7,228 nucleotides of DNA from Paucimonas sp. (GCA_029266815.1 JAQSWC010000249.1:1-7228), one strand, 5' to 3'. Numbered from the stretch's first letter, positions 1 to 6,844 are shown. Notes: generated by a model from the letters alone, not told the origin. Translations and numbers: made by a program.

Positions 1-1428
1 GGGCGCATCCTGAAAGAGAAAGATCCGGTCAAACGCATGAAGACGCTGCGCGAATCGAGTAATCCGCAGGCGCAGTTCCTTTGGGCGATTTTCCGTGATG
101 CCTTCCACTACGTCGCGGTGCATCTGGAATCGATTGCGGACAATGCTCGCGATATCGACTTTGCCATGCGCTGGGGTTTCGGCTGGAATCTCGGCCCGTT
201 CGAACTCTGGCAAGCCGCAGGCTGGCAACAGGTCGCCGGCTGGGTGAAGGAAGATATCGAGGCCGGCAAGGCGCTATCGAATGCACCGCTGCCGTCGTGG
301 GTCTTTGACGGCCGCGAGGGCGTGCATACGGCAGAAGGATCGTATTCCCCGGCGAAGAATGCTTATGTGCCCCGCTCGACTTTACCCGTGTATGAACGTC
401 AGGCATTCCGTGCACCGGTGCTCGGCGCCGGCGCGGCAGACGGCCGCACAGCGGGTACGACCGTGTTCGAGGATGAGTCGGTTCGCCTCTGGCATCAGAA
501 CGACGATGTACTGATCCTCTCCACCAAGACCAAGATGCATGTGATCGGCCCCGGTGTGGTCGATGGTCTAAATAAGGCAATCGCTGAAGCCGAAAAGAAT
601 TACAAGGGCCTTGTGATCTGGCATCCGGATTCGACGGAAGGCGGCGCCTTCTCAGCCGGCGCGGATTTGCAGGCCATGCTGCCGCTGTTTATGTCGGGCG
701 GCGTATCAGCCATCGACCCCGAGGTTTCACGGCTACAAAATGCACACCAGGCGATGAAGTATGCAAACGTACCCGTGGTGGCGGCAGTGGCAGGACTTGC
801 GTTGGGCGGCGGTTGCGAAATGCTGATGCATGCAGCCAAGCGTGTTGCATCGCTGGAGTCGTATATCGGACTGGTCGAGGTTGGTGTTGGCTTGGTGCCG
901 GCGGGCGGTGGTCTGAAGGAAATTGCGCTGCGTGCTGCGGGCGATGCAAAGGGGAATGACATCCTGCAGTTCCTGAAATCGTATTACATGAATGCGGCGA
1001 CTGCAGCAGTGTCCAAATCGGCGGTTGAAGCCAGGAACATGGGCTACCTGTCCGGCAACGACGTGATCGTGTTCAATCCCTATGAATTGCTGCATGTGGC
1101 CAAGGTGGAAGCACGTGCGATGTTCGATGCGAACTATCGCCCGCCGATGAAAGCACCGGTGCCCGCAGTCGGTCGCCACGGCGTTGCCACCATTCTGGCG
1201 CAACTCGTCAACATGCGTGATGGCGGCTTCATATCGGCGCATGATTACAAGCTGGGTTCGATGATTGCGGAAATCGTGTGCGGCGGCAGCTTGGAGCGCG
1301 GCAGTCTCGTGACGGAGCAGTGGCTGCTCGACCTGGAGCGCAAAGCCTTTATGGAATTGCTGAAGCATCCTAAGACGCAGGAACGCATCATGGGCATGAT
1401 GCAGACCGGCAAGCCGGTGCGCAACTAA
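1..1428 (+). CDS. 3-hydroxyacyl-CoA dehydrogenase / enoyl-CoA hydratase fusion, C-terminal part (5' end outside window)
   Basis: The frame is open from base 1, so the ATG at 37 is an internal methionine and the gene is cut by the window edge; 475 residues are visible. Residues 1 to about 110 look like the end of a 3-hydroxyacyl-CoA dehydrogenase C-terminal domain (NLGPFELWQAAGW at 63-75). From about 160 a crotonase domain follows, with oxyanion-hole FSAGAD (217-222) and GLALGGGCE (265-273). E273 and E293 have the 20-residue spacing of the two catalytic glutamates of enoyl-CoA hydratase, so the hydratase site looks intact. The order dehydrogenase then hydratase is that of FadN-type proteins (about 790-800 residues) and the reverse of E. 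coli FadB. The inferred role is cytosolic hydration of trans-2-enoyl-CoA and NAD-dependent oxidation of the product in fatty-acid beta-oxidation. The thiolase that finishes the cycle starts 29 bp downstream, which supports one operon. Confidence 0.93.
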   Translation, partial: GRILKEKDPVKRMKTLRESSNPQAQFLWAIFRDAFHYVAVHLESIADNARDIDFAMRWGFGWNLGPFELWQAAGWQQVAGWVKEDIEAGKALSNAPLPSWVFDGREGVHTAEGSYSPAKNAYVPRSTLPVYERQAFRAPVLGAGAADGRTAGTTVFEDESVRLWHQNDDVLILSTKTKMHVIGPGVVDGLNKAIAEAEKNYKGLVIWHPDSTEGGAFSAGADLQAMLPLFMSGGVSAIDPEVSRLQNAHQAMKYANVPVVAAVAGLALGGGCEMLMHAAKRVASLESYIGLVEVGVGLVPAGGGLKEIALRAAGDAKGNDILQFLKSYYMNAATAAVSKSAVEARNMGYLSGNDVIVFNPYELLHVAKVEARAMFDANYRPPMKAPVPAVGRHGVATILAQLVNMRDGGFISAHDYKLGSMIAEIVCGGSLERGSLVTEQWLLDLERKAFMELLKHPKTQERIMGMMQTGKPVRN

Positions 1429-1446
1429 CCGATACGCGATCGAGAC

Positions 1447-1451
1447 AGGAG
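1447..1451 (+). promoter_or_regulatory. Ribosome binding site of the thiolase gene
   Basis: AGGAG lies 6 bases before the ATG at 1458, a near-ideal Shine-Dalgarno sequence and spacing. It fixes the thiolase start and shows independent initiation inside the operon. Confidence 0.8.
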
Positions 1452-1457
1452 AAACAA

Positions 1458-2648
1458 ATGAGCAAACAACTTCAAGACGCGTATGTAGTCGCCGCCGCCC
1501 GCACGCCGATCGGCAAGGCGCCGCGCGGCATGTTCAAGAATGTGCGCCCCGACGACTTGCTGGTGTATTCGATCCAGGCCGCACTGGCACAGGTGCCCAA
1601 TCTTGATCCGAAGACGATAGAAGACGTGATTGCGGGCTGCTCCTTCCCCGAGGCAGAGCAGGGCCTGAACATGGCGCGCATGGCGGCGCTGCTGGCGGGC
1701 TTGCCGAATACGGTGGGCGGCGTAACGATCAATCGCTATTGCGCTTCCGGCATCACTGCAGTGGCGATGGCAGCCGACCGCATTCGTGTCGGCGAAGCGG
1801 ATGTGATGATTGCGGCCGGCGCCGAGTCGATGTCGATGGTGCCGATGATGGGTCACCATCCGTCGATGAACATGAACATTTTCACGGACGAGAATGTCGG
1901 CATGGCCTATGGCATGGGCCTGACGGCGGAAAAAGTGGCGTCGCAGTGGAAAGTTTCGCGCGAAGAGCAAGATACATTCGCACTGGCTTCGCATCAGAAA
2001 GCAATTGCTGCGCAGGGCGATCGCGATGGCGAGATATTCCCCGTAGAAATCGTCGAACGTTTCGCGAATCTTGCTACCGGTGAAGTCGAGGTAAAGACGC
2101 GCACAGTAAATCAGGATGAAGGTGCGCGGGCCGATACCAGCTTGGAAGCCCTGGCGAAGCTGAAGCCCGTGTTTGCCGCCAAGGGTAGCGTCACTGCCGG
2201 CAACAGCTCGCAAACATCGGATGGCGCGGGCGCATTGATTCTCGTGAGCGAAAAAATCCTGAAGCAATTCAACCTGACGCCGCTGGCGCGTTTCGTGTCG
2301 TTTGCGGTGAAAGGTGTGCCGCCGGAAATCATGGGTATCGGGCCGAAAGAGGCGATCCCCGCGGCGCTGAAGATCGCCGGCATCACGCAGGATCAGCTCG
2401 ATTGGATCGAGCTGAATGAAGCCTTCGCTGCGCAGGCGATCGCTGTGATTAGGGATCTTGGCCTCGATCCGGCCAAGGTCAATCCCTATGGCGGTGCGAT
2501 AGCACTCGGCCATCCGCTCGGTGCTACAGGCGCCATCCGCGCGGCGACGACCATTCATGCCTTGAGAAAGAAAAACCTCAAATATGGCATGGTGACGATG
2601 TGCGTGGGCACCGGCATGGGCGCCGCCGGCATTTTCGAGCGCATGTAG
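1458..2648 (+). CDS. fadA: Acetyl-CoA C-acyltransferase (degradative 3-ketoacyl-CoA thiolase)
   Basis: This 396-residue protein has the usual length and all hallmarks of a type I/II thiolase. The nucleophile is C95 in NRYCASG (92-98). GAESMSMVPM lies at 121-130, NEAFAAQ at 320-326 and GGAIALGHPLGATG at 345-358 with H352. The second catalytic cysteine is C382 in CVGTGMGAAG. It is expected to cleave 3-ketoacyl-CoA with free CoA to acetyl-CoA and a shortened acyl-CoA in the cytosol, in complex with or alongside the dehydrogenase/hydratase encoded upstream. The start is supported by a strong Shine-Dalgarno sequence. The gene sits between two other beta-oxidation genes with gaps of 29 and 16 bp, so degradation is favoured over a biosynthetic acetoacetyl-CoA role, although sequence alone does not fully separate these. 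The symbol is given by analogy with FadN-FadA pairs. A long open frame on the opposite strand is a coding shadow. Confidence 0.94.
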   Translation: MSKQLQDAYVVAAARTPIGKAPRGMFKNVRPDDLLVYSIQAALAQVPNLDPKTIEDVIAGCSFPEAEQGLNMARMAALLAGLPNTVGGVTINRYCASGITAVAMAADRIRVGEADVMIAAGAESMSMVPMMGHHPSMNMNIFTDENVGMAYGMGLTAEKVASQWKVSREEQDTFALASHQKAIAAQGDRDGEIFPVEIVERFANLATGEVEVKTRTVNQDEGARADTSLEALAKLKPVFAAKGSVTAGNSSQTSDGAGALILVSEKILKQFNLTPLARFVSFAVKGVPPEIMGIGPKEAIPAALKIAGITQDQLDWIELNEAFAAQAIAVIRDLGLDPAKVNPYGGAIALGHPLGATGAIRAATTIHALRKKNLKYGMVTMCVGTGMGAAGIFERM

Positions 2649-2664
2649 GCAGACAAGGCGCAAT

Positions 2665-3408
2665 ATGGACGTATTGATCGGACGTGATGAAACAATATTG
2701 ACGATCGAATTCAATCGTCCGCATAAGAAGAACGCACTGACATCCGCCATGTACGAGGCCATGGCGGACGCAATCGAAGCAGCAGAGGCGGATGCCGGAA
2801 TCCGGGTAATTCTCTTCTCCGGCAAGCCCGAGATCTTCAGCGCCGGTAATGATCTTGAGGAATTCCTGCGTTCGCCGCCGCAGGGCGATACGCCGCCGGT
2901 CTATCGGTTCATGAATGCACTTCAGAAGACCGAAAAACCGGTCATGGCTGCTGTCTCAGGCAAGGCAATCGGCATCGGCGCCACCTTGCTCTTGCACTGC
3001 GACCTAATTTATGCGGCTGAGGGCGCAACGCTGGCCATGCCTTTTACCCAGCTTGGTCTATGTCCCGAATTCGGCTCAAGCCTCCTGCTTCCCAGGCTGG
3101 GAGGCCACCAACGAGCGGCCGAGGCACTATTGCTGGGCGAGTCCTTTACCGTGGCGCAGGCTGCGGAGTGGGGCTTGGTGAACCAGGTAGTGCCTGCCGA
3201 CGCGCTACTTCCCACCGCATTTCATAAGGCAAAAAAACTTGCCGCGCTGCCGCCGGCGTCCCTTCGGGCGACCAAGCGCTTGTTGAAAGCCGAAACGGCT
3301 GAAGGCGTGGCACAACGCATTCGGGAGGAAATGAAAATTTTCCGCGAATTGCTGGTTTCGCCCGAAGCGAGAGAAATCTTTGAGGCTTTTTTCCAAAAGC
3401 AAAGGTAA
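2665..3408 (+). CDS. Crotonase-family protein, probable delta3,delta2-enoyl-CoA isomerase
   Basis: This 247-residue protein is a single-domain crotonase of normal length. The oxyanion-hole segment FSAGNDLEEF is at 58-67 and the second CoA-binding segment GKAIGIGATLLLHCD at 99-113. Aligned on the CD pair, the first hydratase glutamate is replaced by T107, and the second (20 residues on) by F127 in MPF. A glutamate is instead at E135 in LGLCPEFGSS (130-139). The pattern PF-x2-LG-x2-PE matches peroxisomal ECI2-type delta3,delta2-enoyl-CoA isomerases, where that Glu is the catalytic base. The inferred job is to move cis/trans-3 double bonds to trans-2 so that unsaturated fatty acids can enter the hydratase step encoded upstream. 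The thiolase stop is only 16 bp before the ATG, preceded by a modest AAGG at 2655-2658, so translation may be partly coupled. Automatic annotation will probably call it enoyl-CoA hydratase. A hydratase or another crotonase activity remains possible. Confidence 0.88.
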   Translation: MDVLIGRDETILTIEFNRPHKKNALTSAMYEAMADAIEAAEADAGIRVILFSGKPEIFSAGNDLEEFLRSPPQGDTPPVYRFMNALQKTEKPVMAAVSGKAIGIGATLLLHCDLIYAAEGATLAMPFTQLGLCPEFGSSLLLPRLGGHQRAAEALLLGESFTVAQAAEWGLVNQVVPADALLPTAFHKAKKLAALPPASLRATKRLLKAETAEGVAQRIREEMKIFRELLVSPEAREIFEAFFQKQR

Positions 3409-3451
3409 GCTTATTGCGAATAAGCAAGAACGAGCTTTATACGTAATAAGC
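3409..3451. repeat. Two tandem dyads sharing the arm AATAAGC, after the beta-oxidation operon
   Basis: The first dyad begins at the base after the stop codon: GCTTATT (3409-3415), loop GCG, AATAAGC (3419-3425), a perfect 7-bp stem. The second is GCTTTAT (3434-3440), loop, AATAAGC (3445-3451), pairing with one bulged T. Their centres are about 26 bp apart. It could be an operon-end structure, but neither hairpin is GC-rich or followed by a T run, so an intrinsic terminator is not convincing. A pair of operator sites upstream of the cyclase gene is the alternative. Confidence 0.5.
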
Positions 3452-3468
3452 AGTTAAATCAAACGGTG

Positions 3469-3507
3469 TATAGTTGCACGCCTGATATTTAGGCAGGTTT
3501 TCTGCAA
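3469..3507 (+). other. Weak -10-like hexamer and nested dyad in the cyclase leader region
   Basis: TATAGT at 3469-3474 resembles a sigma-70 -10 box, but no good -35 is seen 16-18 bp upstream. It is followed by a nested inverted repeat: TTGCA (3474-3478) with TGCAA (3503-3507) outside, and GCCT (3480-3483) with AGGC (3491-3494) inside. If this is the promoter, the transcript would have a leader of roughly 155-160 nt. A promoter for the cyclase must lie somewhere in 3409-3638 unless it is read through from the operon. Confidence 0.25.
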
Positions 3508-3595
3508 TACGCTGGCGGTGTTTCATCGACCTCTGTTTGTGCATTGCGGGACACTGAAAAACAGAATTTGCCTCAAGCGCCGATAAGAAGAGCGC

Positions 3596-3623
3596 ATCGA
3601 ACTGGTCCGGGAACCGGTTCGAT
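3596..3623 (+). promoter_or_regulatory. Stable leader hairpin directly upstream of the cyclase ribosome binding site
   Basis: ATCGAACTGGT (3596-3606) and ACCGGTTCGAT (3613-3623) form an 11-bp stem in RNA (ten Watson-Crick pairs and one G-U) around the six-base loop CCGGGA. The right arm ends 4 bases before the GGAG Shine-Dalgarno sequence at 3628-3631. There is no T run, so it is not an intrinsic terminator. A translation-control structure, a CsrA-type target (GGA in the loop at 3610-3612, again at 3628-3630 and 3635-3637), or a DNA operator are the options. The right arm also contains most of the perfect palindrome GAACCGGTTC (3611-3620). Confidence 0.6.
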
Positions 3624-3627
3624 ACCT

Positions 3628-3631
3628 GGAG
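3628..3631 (+). promoter_or_regulatory. Ribosome binding site of the diguanylate cyclase gene
   Basis: GGAG stands 7 bases before the ATG at 3639 and decides this start, which also places the first hydrophobic segment correctly at the N-terminus. Confidence 0.7.
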
Positions 3632-3638
3632 ACTGGAT

Positions 3639-4763
3639 ATGAAGACGCAGTATCTGCATCGGTTGCTGATCGTTATGATCATAGCAACCGCTTTGGCGTT
3701 GCTGTTGCATCGTTACGGCATGGATGCCGTATTTCGCATTGATGGTAATTCCAACTTCATCGCAAACGCGGTGGATGACCGCGATTCCGGTGGCAAGACC
3801 CAATCAACGCTCAGGCGTGAGAATGGCAAGCTGATCCTCGAATGCCAGGTAGACACGTCCTACCAATGGCCCTACTGTGAAATAGCGATCGGGTTGAAGC
3901 AGCCGCCCGCAGGCATGGACCTCTCGCGGTATGATTTTGTCCGCCTCAAGATCCGCTACGAGGGGCCGGAAGATCAACACCAGGTTCGTTTCTTTCTCCG
4001 TAACTTTCACCCCGCCTATGCAAAGGTGGGCGATGCTACTTCCCTCAAAGTGCAGGAACTGGTTTATGACCCGTCGTTCCGCGGCAAGCTGATTTCATCC
4101 GCCAATTTTCGCCTCGGCATTATCGCGGTATGGCTGCTGGTCATGATCGGCTATCTTGTGGCCGACGCTGTGCTGACCCATCGCCAGTTGAGTGCAAGCA
4201 CCCGTCAGCAGGCTTCGCTCAAACGTATCAACGAAGCCTTGCGGGTGCAGACGCTGATCTACGCGAAGCTCAGCCGCCACGATACCCTGACAGGTGTGCT
4301 CAATCCCAAGGGCCTGGGCGACGAACTCTTCGAACTGGCCAAGCAGCGTGAGGAAGATATTTTTCCGATGTCACTGGTGTTCGTGGACATCGATCACTTC
4401 CGAAAGATTAACGACCAGTACAGCCATAGCGCTGGCGACCAGGTACTGAAGAACCTGTCTAACGTGATCAGAGACCATATCAAGCCGTCCGACCTGCTGG
4501 CGCGCTGGGGCGGTGAGGAATTCCTGGTGGTTTGTCCGGGCATGTCAGCAGCAGAAGCCGGTGACTTGGCAGAAAGTTTGCGCAATACCGTTTCTTCCCG
4601 CATCTGGCCGAACGGCATCCGTGTGACCTGTAGTTTCGGCCTGTCCGAACTGGCTGCAGGCGAGGATCTGGGAGACGGTATCAAACGCGCCAGCGACGCG
4701 CTTCAGCGCGCCAAGGAAAACGGGCGTGATCGCGTGGAAGCCGAACTGGCAAAGGTGGCGTGA
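3639..4763 (+). CDS. Membrane-anchored diguanylate cyclase (GGDEF domain) with periplasmic sensor region
   Basis: This 374-residue protein is predicted to make cyclic di-GMP from two GTP at the inner membrane. One membrane segment lies at about 8-24 and a second at about 158-178 (GIIAVWLLVMIGYLV). Between them is a periplasmic region of about 133 residues, rich in alternating strands, resembling a sugar-binding beta-sandwich. A short linker helix (182-212) leads to the GGDEF domain: DTLTGVLNPKG (215-225), metal ligand D250 in FVDIDHFRKIND, and the A-site RWGGEEF with GGEEF at 291-295. NGRDRV near the end completes the fold. The active site looks complete, so it should be a working enzyme. The inhibitory RxxD site, expected 5 residues before GGEEF, reads KPSD (282-285), so product inhibition may be weak or lost. 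No EAL, PAS or receiver domain is present. The periplasmic region may be shortened near 144-150. Its ligand cannot be read from the sequence. Confidence 0.93.
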   Translation: MKTQYLHRLLIVMIIATALALLLHRYGMDAVFRIDGNSNFIANAVDDRDSGGKTQSTLRRENGKLILECQVDTSYQWPYCEIAIGLKQPPAGMDLSRYDFVRLKIRYEGPEDQHQVRFFLRNFHPAYAKVGDATSLKVQELVYDPSFRGKLISSANFRLGIIAVWLLVMIGYLVADAVLTHRQLSASTRQQASLKRINEALRVQTLIYAKLSRHDTLTGVLNPKGLGDELFELAKQREEDIFPMSLVFVDIDHFRKINDQYSHSAGDQVLKNLSNVIRDHIKPSDLLARWGGEEFLVVCPGMSAAEAGDLAESLRNTVSSRIWPNGIRVTCSFGLSELAAGEDLGDGIKRASDALQRAKENGRDRVEAELAKVA

Positions 4764-4779
4764 GGATGTGGGTCGAGGT

Positions 4780-4802
4780 GTTGCCTAGGCGGCTCAGGCA
4801 AC
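4780..4802. terminator. Inverted repeat between convergent genes, possible shared terminator
   Basis: GTTGCCT (4780-4786) and AGGCAAC (4796-4802) form a perfect 7-bp stem with a 9-base loop, at the junction of the cyclase and the histidine kinase, which end only 30 bp apart. The right arm overlaps the kinase stop codon (4794-4796) and last codons. On the + strand only a short T-rich stretch (TTCTT) follows, and on the - strand none, so efficiency is uncertain. Confidence 0.45.
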
Positions 4803-6191
4803 TTCTTGATCGGCCGGCACGTGGAAATCCACGGTAACCGCCAAGCCGCTTCCATGCGGGCCTGCTTCAAGGCGAATATTTGCACGATTCATTGCTGCCG
4901 CCTTTTCGGCAATTGCCAGGCCCAAGCCGCTGCCTTCCTGCTCCTGATCTGGCATCCGGTAAAAACGTTCGAACACCTTGGTTCTCAAATGCTTTGGGAT
5001 GCCCGGACCTTGGTCGGTAATCGTCAGGCTGGCGTGTTTTTCATGGGTGGCGATGGATGCCGTGACGCGGCTGTCCGCCGGTGAATATTTGACCGCGTTA
5101 TCGATCAGGTTATCGATCAATGAAATCATGCTTTCTCGATGTAGGGGAAGCATGCAGCGTTCCGGCGAGCTGAATTCAAGTTCTATGCCGCGCGCCATGG
5201 CAACATTAACAGCAGCAGCAAGCCTGCCCCGAACCAACTCCACCAGATCGGTGTCTGGCCCTGGCGCTTCAACGCGGGCGCTGTCGAAGCGCGCCAGCGC
5301 CAGCATCTGATGCACGGTATGCGTAGCGCGCGCCACCCCCTGGTTCAAGCCGTGAGCTGCTTCTTCCAGCGTCTGTTTGTCGCCGCCCTTGAGCAAGGTC
5401 GCGGCATTGATCTGTATAACGGCCAGCGGCGTCTTCATTTCATGGGCAGCATCGGCAAGGAATTCCTTTTCCCTCTCCAGGCGATCGAGCAGGCGTTTCA
5501 TCAGCCCGTTGACGGAGGTGACGAGTGGCGAGAGTTCTCTGTAGGGCGAGGGGGGGAGTGGCGACAGATCGGACGCGGAACGCTTGCCGAGCTGCGTCAC
5601 GATATTTTGCAAGGGACGAAGGCCCATGAAGATACTGAAGAAAAGCGGGATCAGCATCAAGGGGGCACTGAAAATCAGCGGCAGCAGGTAGTAGGTCATG
5701 CTGGCAATGGTGACCATATAGCGACCGACAACTTCATGTACGACCCTGACATTGATGCCGGATGTGGCGTCGCTTGATTCCCATCCTGCCCAGAGTCCCT
5801 GCGTTGTTATCGGGCGACTGACGTCGGCTGTAGTAGGCGGCCCTAGCTTGAAGGGCGCCTTTTCGCTCGATTCGTAAATCAGAACGCCGTGCCGAAAGAT
5901 TTGGATATGAACAGTCGGCGCATAGAAATTGTTTTCCCTGAAAAACGCCAGCTTGGCTTCGTTGATCTTGCTGATGATGCCGCCGATTCGTTCCGGCTGA
6001 TCGGGCATCGCCTGCGAAATCGCCAGCAACTGCAATGCAGTCGCTTTGGCATCCTGCTCAGTCTTGTATTTGTGTTCAGTCTTGGTTTCGTAGGTATTCC
6101 ATGCAAGCACGCTGCCCCAGATGCACAGCATGACGATGGTGAAGCCCCCCAGCATGCGGGCAAAAAGGGAAGAGTAGTGGATGGTCTTCAC
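4794..6191 (-). CDS. Two-component sensor histidine kinase (QseC/TctE-like, HAMP and HATPase domains)
   Basis: This 465-residue inner-membrane kinase has membrane segments at about 13-32 and 167-190 enclosing a periplasmic sensor region of about 135 residues. A HAMP linker follows (about 190-240), then the dimerisation and phosphoacceptor helix FLADAAHEMKTPLAVI with H250. The ATP-binding domain has an N box (NLIDNAVKYSP, N365), G1 (DQGPGIP, 393-399), an F box (FERFYR, 407-412) and G2 (GSGLGLAI, 420-427). All catalytic boxes are intact, so it should autophosphorylate and pass phosphate to the response regulator encoded just upstream. The start is a GTG whose bases overlap the regulator's TGA stop (GTGA, a 4-base overlap). 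This indicates translational coupling and puts the first membrane segment at the right place; the first internal ATG (residue 13) would cut into that segment. The architecture fits QseC, TctE and PmrB relatives; the stimulus is not readable from the sequence. Confidence 0.94.
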   Translation of the reverse strand: MKTIHYSSLFARMLGGFTIVMLCIWGSVLAWNTYETKTEHKYKTEQDAKATALQLLAISQAMPDQPERIGGIISKINEAKLAFFRENNFYAPTVHIQIFRHGVLIYESSEKAPFKLGPPTTADVSRPITTQGLWAGWESSDATSGINVRVVHEVVGRYMVTIASMTYYLLPLIFSAPLMLIPLFFSIFMGLRPLQNIVTQLGKRSASDLSPLPPSPYRELSPLVTSVNGLMKRLLDRLEREKEFLADAAHEMKTPLAVIQINAATLLKGGDKQTLEEAAHGLNQGVARATHTVHQMLALARFDSARVEAPGPDTDLVELVRGRLAAAVNVAMARGIELEFSSPERCMLPLHRESMISLIDNLIDNAVKYSPADSRVTASIATHEKHASLTITDQGPGIPKHLRTKVFERFYRMPDQEQEGSGLGLAIAEKAAAMNRANIRLEAGPHGSGLAVTVDFHVPADQEVA

Positions 6192-6844
6192 TTTTCCAGC
6201 ATGTAACCAATGCCGCGCACGGTACGGATGTACCCGTCGCCGATCTTCTTGCGCAGCTTGGAGATATGCACATCCAGCACGTGTCCTTCGTTATGCAGCA
6301 TCGCCTGAGTCTCGATTTCCTGACGGGTCAGCACGCGGTCCGCATGCTTCATCAGGACGTGCAGCAGGGCGAATTCGGTTTTCGACAGGATGACAGGCTG
6401 GCCATCGCGAGTGACGGTCATCCGCTTTTCGTCCAGCACCAGATCCTTGACCGTCCAGATGGCTTCTTTCTGGTCGCTCCATCCAGCGGCCCGTCGCACC
6501 ACTGCGCGCAGGCGCGCGAGCAGCTCCTCAATGGCGAAGGGCTTGACCAGATAATCGTCGGCACCGAGGTTGAGTCCTTTCAGCCGGTCTTCCATTCCCT
6601 CCCGAGCGGTGATGACAAGGATAGGCAAAGTTTTACCTTCTGTACGGAAATGATGGATGAGTTCGAGCCCGTTGCCGTCGGGTAGCCCAAGGTCGAGCAG
6701 CGCCGCGTCGAACGTGTCGCCGCCGATCCAGTGCTTGGCGTCGCCGGCGCGCCTCACCCACACGGCCTCGTGTCCGTCCTGGCGAAGTGCGGCGGCGAGA
6801 GCCCTCCCCAATTCGAGATCGTCTTCAACCAGGCAGATCTTCAT
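6188..6844 (-). CDS. Two-component response regulator, OmpR/QseB family
   Basis: This 218-residue protein has the usual length for a QseB/PmrA/TctD-type DNA-binding regulator. The receiver domain occupies about 1-115, with acidic pocket D8 and D9, phospho-acceptor D51 in LLDLGLPDGNG, switch T79 in VITARE and K101 in LVKPFA. The winged-helix domain spans about 130-218, with LSKTEFALLHVL (153-164), recognition-helix region LDVHISKLRKKIG (190-202) and the C-terminal wing motif IRTVRGIGYML. Both domains look intact. It is the first gene of a two-gene operon with the kinase that overlaps its stop. An AAGGAG Shine-Dalgarno sequence (6861-6856) precedes the ATG by 11 bases, somewhat long but clear. 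Regulators of this kind often activate their own operon, and the upstream region contains dyads that could serve. The target genes are unknown; the adjacent cyclase and the divergent off-window gene are candidates by position only. Confidence 0.95.
   Translation of the reverse strand: MKICLVEDDLELGRALAAALRQDGHEAVWVRRAGDAKHWIGGDTFDAALLDLGLPDGNGLELIHHFRTEGKTLPILVITAREGMEDRLKGLNLGADDYLVKPFAIEELLARLRAVVRRAAGWSDQKEAIWTVKDLVLDEKRMTVTRDGQPVILSKTEFALLHVLMKHADRVLTRQEIETQAMLHNEGHVLDVHISKLRKKIGDGYIRTVRGIGYMLEK

Noticed and set aside
37..39. ATG at 37 as the true start of the first gene
   Set aside because: The frame stays open to base 1, the residues before it continue a protein-like helix, and the family requires an N-terminal dehydrogenase domain. 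The gene is therefore truncated by the window.
733..1368. 211-residue open frame on the - strand opposite the hydratase fusion
   Set aside because: It is antisense to a clearly conserved crotonase domain and its composition is not protein-like.
1425..2825. 466-residue open frame on the - strand opposite the thiolase gene
   Set aside because: It lies fully antisense to a thiolase with all catalytic motifs, is rich in His, Arg and Cys in no domain pattern, and has no ribosome binding site. It is a codon-bias shadow.
3511..3530. Sigma-54 promoter (TGGC near 3511)
   Set aside because: The downstream GC element at the required spacing is absent.
3480..3638. c-di-GMP riboswitch in the cyclase leader
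   Set aside because: The leader was compared by eye with the GEMM-I core; the conserved loop and tetraloop-receptor elements are not present.
3437..3682. 81-residue open frame on the - strand in the cyclase leader region
   Set aside because: Composition is not protein-like, no Shine-Dalgarno sequence is seen, and it is antisense to the cyclase start.
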